A DNA stretch of 64,000 nt from CAUZIB01 sp963578805 (GTDB lineage Bacteria > Acidobacteriota > Vicinamibacteria > Vicinamibacterales > UBA8438): positions 1 through 64,000 of the forward strand of contig CAUZDY010000001.1 of assembly GCA_963578805.1 (NCBI GenBank). Direction: 5' to 3'. Within the stretch, counting starts at the first letter, position 1. Every line of letters starts with the position of its first letter. Under the pieces are notes generated by a model. It was not told where the DNA came from. It worked only from the letters and a program-made list of their open reading frames with translations, and did no database searches. Position numbers and translations under genes: made by a program. Shown here one piece after another: positions 60,221 through 64,000 of this stretch.

Positions 60221-61109
60221 TCACTCGATCTCGCCCGTCGTGTGGGCGAAGCGATATTCCTTGCAGAACTGGACTACGTCACGACGAACCTGGGCTAGTG
60301 CATCCCGGTCGGTCTGGCTGGCGACGACCACATGAGTGGTCAGAACGTGGTTTGGCTCCGTCCATCGACCAGACGTGAGTGTGGTGGGCCGACAGCACGT
60401 GCTCCAGCGCACTCAGACGCTGCTCAAGTTCCGGCCAAGTCCAATGTCGTCGGGGACCGCTTGCAGAAAGACGAGAAACGTCTGCCTCAAATGTCGTATG
60501 ACGCTGAACAGAACGTAGGTCGTGATCGCAACTGAGAGAATTGGGTTGAGCACGGGAAGGTCGACGAACATCAACGTGACGCTGATGATGAGGACGGCAA
60601 TCCATTCCAGCACGTCTTCGATGCGATGCCAAGAGGCAATTCGGGTGTTGAGTAACTTGCGTCCCAGAAGTCGCCACGCGGCAGCGCTGTTGACGACCAC
60701 TCCAACCAACGCGAAGAGAAGCATTCTGGTGGCATTCGGCCGCTCCGGTTTGAATAATCTGGGGACCGCTTCGGTCAGAACGATGATCGATCCCAGAACC
60801 AACACGAGAGTGTTCATCCAGGCGCCAAGCAGGGAAAACCGAAGATACCCGTATGAGAATCTGCCGGTCGCTGACCTTTTGCGAGTACTTGTCGAGGGAC
60901 CAGGCCGCACCCAGGGCCAAACTGTCGCCCAAGTCGTGGACGGCGTCCGAGAGGATCGCCACGCTGTTGGTCCAGAGCCCACCCACGATTTCGAGAATGG
61001 CCAAGCTGGTGTTGAGCACGAACGCGAGCCGGAGGTCAGCGTCGGAGTAATGAGGATGCGTGTAGCTTATCGGCGGAACGTTTCCCACCATTGTATGTCG
61101 CAAAAACAA
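60221..61109 (-). pseudogene. CDF-family cation efflux transporter broken by frameshifts
   Basis: Three pieces in two frames rebuild one cation-diffusion-facilitator. Frame A from 61109 gives RLAFVLNTSLAILEIVGGLW, then SVAILSDAVHDLGDSLALGA with the metal-binding D..HD..D. Frame B gives FSYGYLRFSLLGAWMNTLVL, then IASWHRIEDVLEWIAVLIIS. Frame A again gives LEQRLSALEHVLSAHHTHVW, and frame B ends EPNHVLTTHVVVASQ. Shifts fall near 60,860, 60,440 and 60,365. It is either a pseudogene or a stretch of poor sequence; the protein similarity itself is intact. Confidence 0.85.
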
Positions 61110-61150
61110 TGGTGTCCGGTCTGTGGGGTAGGCTAGCTGGGCTCTCCATC

Positions 61151-61654
61151 ATGAGTATGAACAAGATCACCGACATCGACTGGACAACCTGGAAGGCGGT
61201 CGATCACGCGACGTTGGTGTTTGTGATTCACGGCGGGCAGATTCTGCTGATCCGAAAAAAGCGAGGGTTGGGAGCCGGCAAGATCAACGGTCCCGGTGGT
61301 CGGCTTGAGCCTGGTGAAACGCCCCAGGCATGTGCAGAGCGGGAGCTTCGGGAGGAGGTCGGGGTCACGGCGGGTGCGCTTGTCCTGATGGGCCACCATC
61401 GATTCCAGTTCGTCGATGGTTACTCGACGTATGGCTATGTCTATCGCACTCACGAGATCGAAGGTACCGCGATCGAGACCGACGAGGCGGCTCCCAGGTG
61501 GTATGACCTTGCAGCAATACCGTTCGACGAAATGTGGGAGGATGATCGATATTGGTTACCGTTGGTCATTCAAGGCAGGCGATTCTCAGGGTACTGGATC
61601 TTCGATGGGGACCGTATGGTCGACTACCGTCTGGACGTCCTGGACAGAGCATGA
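61151..61654 (+). CDS. Nudix hydrolase (MutT/MTH1-like)
   Basis: 167 residues from ATG 61151 (61157 is also possible). Nudix box GRLEPGETPQACAERELREE, then VGV fits G-x5-E-x7-REUxEExGU exactly. GLGAGKINGPGGRLEPGE resembles the oxidised-purine triphosphatases of the MTH1/8-oxo-dGTP group, which clean the nucleotide pool. Later residues EAAPRWYDLAAIPFDEMWED also match that group. It is divergent from the broken CDF gene with 41 bases between starts. Confidence 0.9.
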   Translation: MSMNKITDIDWTTWKAVDHATLVFVIHGGQILLIRKKRGLGAGKINGPGGRLEPGETPQACAERELREEVGVTAGALVLMGHHRFQFVDGYSTYGYVYRTHEIEGTAIETDEAAPRWYDLAAIPFDEMWEDDRYWLPLVIQGRRFSGYWIFDGDRMVDYRLDVLDRA

Positions 61655-61699
61655 TATCCAACTAGAGCCACGGCTGGTGATACCAGCGCACTGATCCGT

Positions 61700-63085
61700 T
61701 CAGAGCTCGAGGCGCTTCGCTTTTTCAACCAGAGTCGTCCGCTTGATGTTGAGGAGTTCGGCGGCCCTGCGTTTATTCCCGCCGGTTCGCTCTAGGGACG
61801 CACGGATAAGACAGCGTTCGATCTCCTGGACGTACTGCTGCAGATCCACACCGTCTTCTGGAAGGTCGATATCCACCTTCCTCGATGGATCCCCGTTCGT
61901 TTGGAGATCCGGCGGGAGGTCGGCCACGTCGATCTGATTCCGTCCAGGCGTCATTGTCAGTGCGCGCTCTACGACGTTTTCCAGCTGACGGATATTCCCG
62001 GGCCAGTTGTGCGCCATTAACCGCCGCATCGCCTCCTGCGAGAAGACCACATCGGTTCGGGCAGGCTCATGTTGCTGAGACAATTTAAGGATGAAGCTCT
62101 TGATTAGAAGGGGGATATCCTCGCGGCGCTCCGAGAGCGGTGGCAGGTGAATCGGGATGACGTTAAGCCGATAGTACAAATCCTTTCGGAACGTGCCGTC
62201 CTCGATCATCTCTTCCAGGTTGGAGTTGGTGGCGGCAATGACCCGCACGTCAACGCGCATTGGCTTGCTGTCACCAAGACGCTCGAACTCACGCTCCTGC
62301 AGCGCTCGCAGGAGTTTCGCTTGCAGGCTGGCACTCATCGTGCCGATTTCGTCGAGAAACAGTGTTCCCCGATGCGCCTGCTCAAGTCGACCTTGACGCG
62401 TGGCCACTGCACCGGTGAACGCCCCGCGGACGTGGCCGAACAGTTCCGCCTCCAGCAGCGTTTCAGGTATCGCGCCGCAGTTCAAGGCGACAAATCGATG
62501 GCGACAACGTGGACTGTTGTGGTGAATGGCACGGGCAACGAGCTCTTTGCCCGTGCCGGTCTCCCCGGTGATGAGAATCGTGCTGGTCGCACCGGCGACG
62601 GTCTCGAGTATCTGAAACAGTCGTCGCATCGGCTGACTCCGGCCGATAATACCTTCGAAGCGATACCGTTCCTCCAACTGCGACCGCAGATACGCGTTTT
62701 CGGACTTTAGCCGGCGCTGCTCGAGCGCCGTCGTGAGGACGTGCAGCAGGTGGTCGAACTGGAATGGCTTGGTGATAAAGTCACTCGCGCCGTTTTTGAT
62801 TGCTTCAACTGCATCCCTGACCGTGCCAAATCCGGTGACCACGACGCCGACGATGTCTGGGTACAGCTCAAGGGACCTCTGAATGACCTGGGTTCCGTCT
62901 ATGCCGGGGAGTCTGAGGTCGGTAATGATTGCGTCGAATGCGAAGTCTGAAATCCGCTGCAGCGCATCTTCTCCAGATTCGGCCTGAACCACCCGATAGC
63001 CGTGTTCCTCCAGACGCTCTGCGGTCGCCTCACGTAAGGCGATCTCATCTTCTACAAGGAGTAGATGTTCAATTTTTTCAGTCAT
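61700..63085 (-). CDS. sigma-54-dependent response regulator (NtrC family)
   Basis: 461 residues. Receiver domain with phosphorylation site Asp56 in AIITDLRLPG and Lys in FITKPFQF. AAA+ domain with Walker A GETGTGKELVARAIHHNSPR at 174-, the sigma-54-contacting GAFTGA at 221-226, and FLDEIGTMSASLQAKLLRAL. C-terminal Fis-like HTH: ERTGGNKRRAAELLNIKRTT. It activates promoters of the -24/-12 type. No full histidine kinase lies nearby; divergently transcribed is the HTH/H-box pair. Confidence 0.95.
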   Translation of the reverse strand: MTEKIEHLLLVEDEIALREATAERLEEHGYRVVQAESGEDALQRISDFAFDAIITDLRLPGIDGTQVIQRSLELYPDIVGVVVTGFGTVRDAVEAIKNGASDFITKPFQFDHLLHVLTTALEQRRLKSENAYLRSQLEERYRFEGIIGRSQPMRRLFQILETVAGATSTILITGETGTGKELVARAIHHNSPRCRHRFVALNCGAIPETLLEAELFGHVRGAFTGAVATRQGRLEQAHRGTLFLDEIGTMSASLQAKLLRALQEREFERLGDSKPMRVDVRVIAATNSNLEEMIEDGTFRKDLYYRLNVIPIHLPPLSERREDIPLLIKSFILKLSQQHEPARTDVVFSQEAMRRLMAHNWPGNIRQLENVVERALTMTPGRNQIDVADLPPDLQTNGDPSRKVDIDLPEDGVDLQQYVQEIERCLIRASLERTGGNKRRAAELLNIKRTTLVEKAKRLEL

Positions 63086-63248
63086 TTACGCTGGTGCCGG
63101 TATTTTGACGATGTGTAGAAATCGGGTTAAGGATCGCACAATGCTACAGCTTTTTTCATAGTTTGCCGATACCACTCTTCGAAGCGAAATCAGCGGGTCA
63201 CATCGCTACGATCCGCTGAGCGGGGGCGCGAACAATTATGGGAAGGCG

Positions 63249-63473
63249 ATGAGCAAGGTGATGATTGTCGACAGAAAGACTATATCGATCATGAAGGCCT
63301 GCGAGCTTGTTGGCGTGAGTCGGCGGACGATCTATAACTGGATCGCTAGTGGGAAAGTCGAATATGTACGCACGGCTGGCGGCTCGGTCCGGATCTTTGT
63401 TGAGACGCTGTGGCGGAGGCCCGAAGACTCCAGTCGCCGTCAGCCGGTTGGCGAACAACGACGGCTTGGTTGA
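63249..63473 (+). CDS. excisionase/MerR-type HTH protein
   Basis: 74 residues; GGAAGG ribosome binding site. A small HTH_17-type winged helix: ISIMKACELVGVSRRTIYNW, then IASGKVEYVRTAGGSVRIFV. Such modules bind DNA as excisionases or regulators. The C-terminus is Arg-rich. Its TGA overlaps the ATG of the next gene (TGATG), so the two proteins are likely made together. The 163-bp spacer to the divergent NtrC-type gene presumably holds both promoters. Confidence 0.85.
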   Translation: MSKVMIVDRKTISIMKACELVGVSRRTIYNWIASGKVEYVRTAGGSVRIFVETLWRRPEDSSRRQPVGEQRRLG

Positions 63474-63718
63474 TGGCCGGAGAGCCGCAGGTTCTCTACC
63501 CTTACGACGGGTCCGTGCTCTGCGGTGAAGAGCCAGGCCTGGGACACCGGCTTCACCGTCTGAATAACCAGCTCGGTATCATTTTGGCGAATCCAGAGCT
63601 GCTAGAGACCAAGCTGGGCAAGTCGTCAGGCCGATCCAAGGCCAACCAGATCGTGACCAGTGCTGTCAATGCGATCGGTACCAGAAGAGACATCCGTGCT
63701 AGGTTCTCGAGCCCATGA
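63473..63718 (+). CDS. small H-box (HisKA-like) protein without kinase domain
   Basis: 81 residues, translationally coupled to the HTH gene. Residues about 24-75 form two predicted helices: GHRLHRLNNQLGIILANPEL, then LETKLGKSSGRSKANQIVTS and AVNAIGTRRDIRARF. HRLNNQLGIILANPELL is close to the dimerisation/phospho-acceptor helix of histidine kinases (HELNNPL..I...(A/S)ELL). No ATP-binding HATPase domain follows. It may be a phosphotransfer or kinase-decoy protein, possibly for the adjacent response regulator, but that is inference. Confidence 0.65.
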   Translation: MAGEPQVLYPYDGSVLCGEEPGLGHRLHRLNNQLGIILANPELLETKLGKSSGRSKANQIVTSAVNAIGTRRDIRARFSSP

Positions 63719-64000
63719 GACCTGCTGCATTCGGATCTATTTCGACCAGATCTTGTCAATATTTTGACGATCAGGCGCTCTAGGCGTCAGCGTTCCTACA
63801 CAGCGCATCCAGAATCTTCTCCTTTCTGCACAGCCCTTCCTGTGCTGTAGGTAGCGTAAAAAGAACAAGTTATTGTCGTTCACGTGACTTCCTGTCCCTT
63901 CTTCGCACGGTCCAAAACTGCCTGGCATTGCTCTTGCCCTTCATGAGGTCAGTCCGAACGTCGCCGCGGTGGCGAGACGCCGGACCACCGAAGGGAGTCG
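63719..64000. other. window end: no gene recognised
   Basis: 282 bases without a supported reading frame. An inverted repeat, GTCAA-tatt-TTGAC, lies at 63755-63768, about 40 bases after the H-box gene. The half TATTTTGACGAT recurs at about 63102-63113, just upstream of the NtrC-type gene. Confidence 0.4.

Overview
The window is a GC-rich bacterial chromosome segment that carries a predicted replication origin. Gene content (split F1-only atp cluster beside parAB, Mrp/Mbh-like antiporter cluster, FmdB, DUF885, NtrC-type regulators, a Sec-type redoxin) suggests a Gram-negative, probably marine or soil Acidobacteriota-like organism. The phylum is an inference, because no 16S rRNA gene is present. 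Layout. (1) About 0.4-8.6 kb is an accessory region ending at a tRNA-Ser(TGA) gene. A degenerate direct repeat of the tRNA 3' end lies at 417-440. Between them are a P4-type integrase remnant next to the tRNA, two further integrase-like C-terminal remnants within an 81 percent identical 85-bp repeat, a frameshifted HGGxSPQ-type phage/plasmid gene, a small double-glycine-leader peptide gene, an ABM-like protein, an alpha/beta hydrolase, an MDR oxidoreductase and, most notably, a redoxin/deiodinase-like gene. That gene has an in-frame TGA exactly at the catalytic Cys/Sec position, followed by a hairpin that fits a bacterial SECIS, and it ends in four EF-hands. (2) 8.7-21.3 kb holds housekeeping genes: serS, galU, fmdB-like, a DUF885 peptidase-like gene, rsmI, a Lys-rich TPR protein, glmU, glmS, a DUF4242 gene and pcrA. 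galU, glmU and glmS together supply nucleotide sugars for the envelope. (3) 21.3-28.9 kb is a tightly overlapping ten-gene operon. It has Mrp E-F-G, MbhD-like (DUF4040), MbhE-like, B, C and D subunits in the order known from membrane-bound hydrogenase antiporter modules, followed by NuoL-like and NuoM-like subunits, with no hydrogenase or DabA gene. (4) 28.9-36.3 kb holds gyrA, gyrB and dnaN on the minus strand, then an AT-rich 1.1-kb gap with DnaA boxes (predicted oriC). dnaA itself is not there. (5) 36.3-51.1 kb, plus strand, is the conserved origin-right block: rpmH-rnpA-yidD-yidC-jag-mnmE-mnmG-rsmG, a parS site, parA-parB, and the F1 genes atpH-A-G-D-C. (6) 51.2-60.1 kb holds a PP2C phosphatase, a Wzm/Wzt-type ABC exporter, mfd, a SurA-like isomerase and dusB. 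(7) 60.2-64 kb holds a frameshifted CDF cation transporter, a Nudix hydrolase, a sigma-54 response regulator and, divergent from it, a two-gene unit of a HTH protein and a tiny histidine-kinase H-box-like protein. The strongest candidate for something new is the selenocysteine redoxin-EF-hand protein. The Mrp/NuoLM antiporter cluster without a partner enzyme, the HTH/H-box pair and the orphan double-glycine peptide are next.
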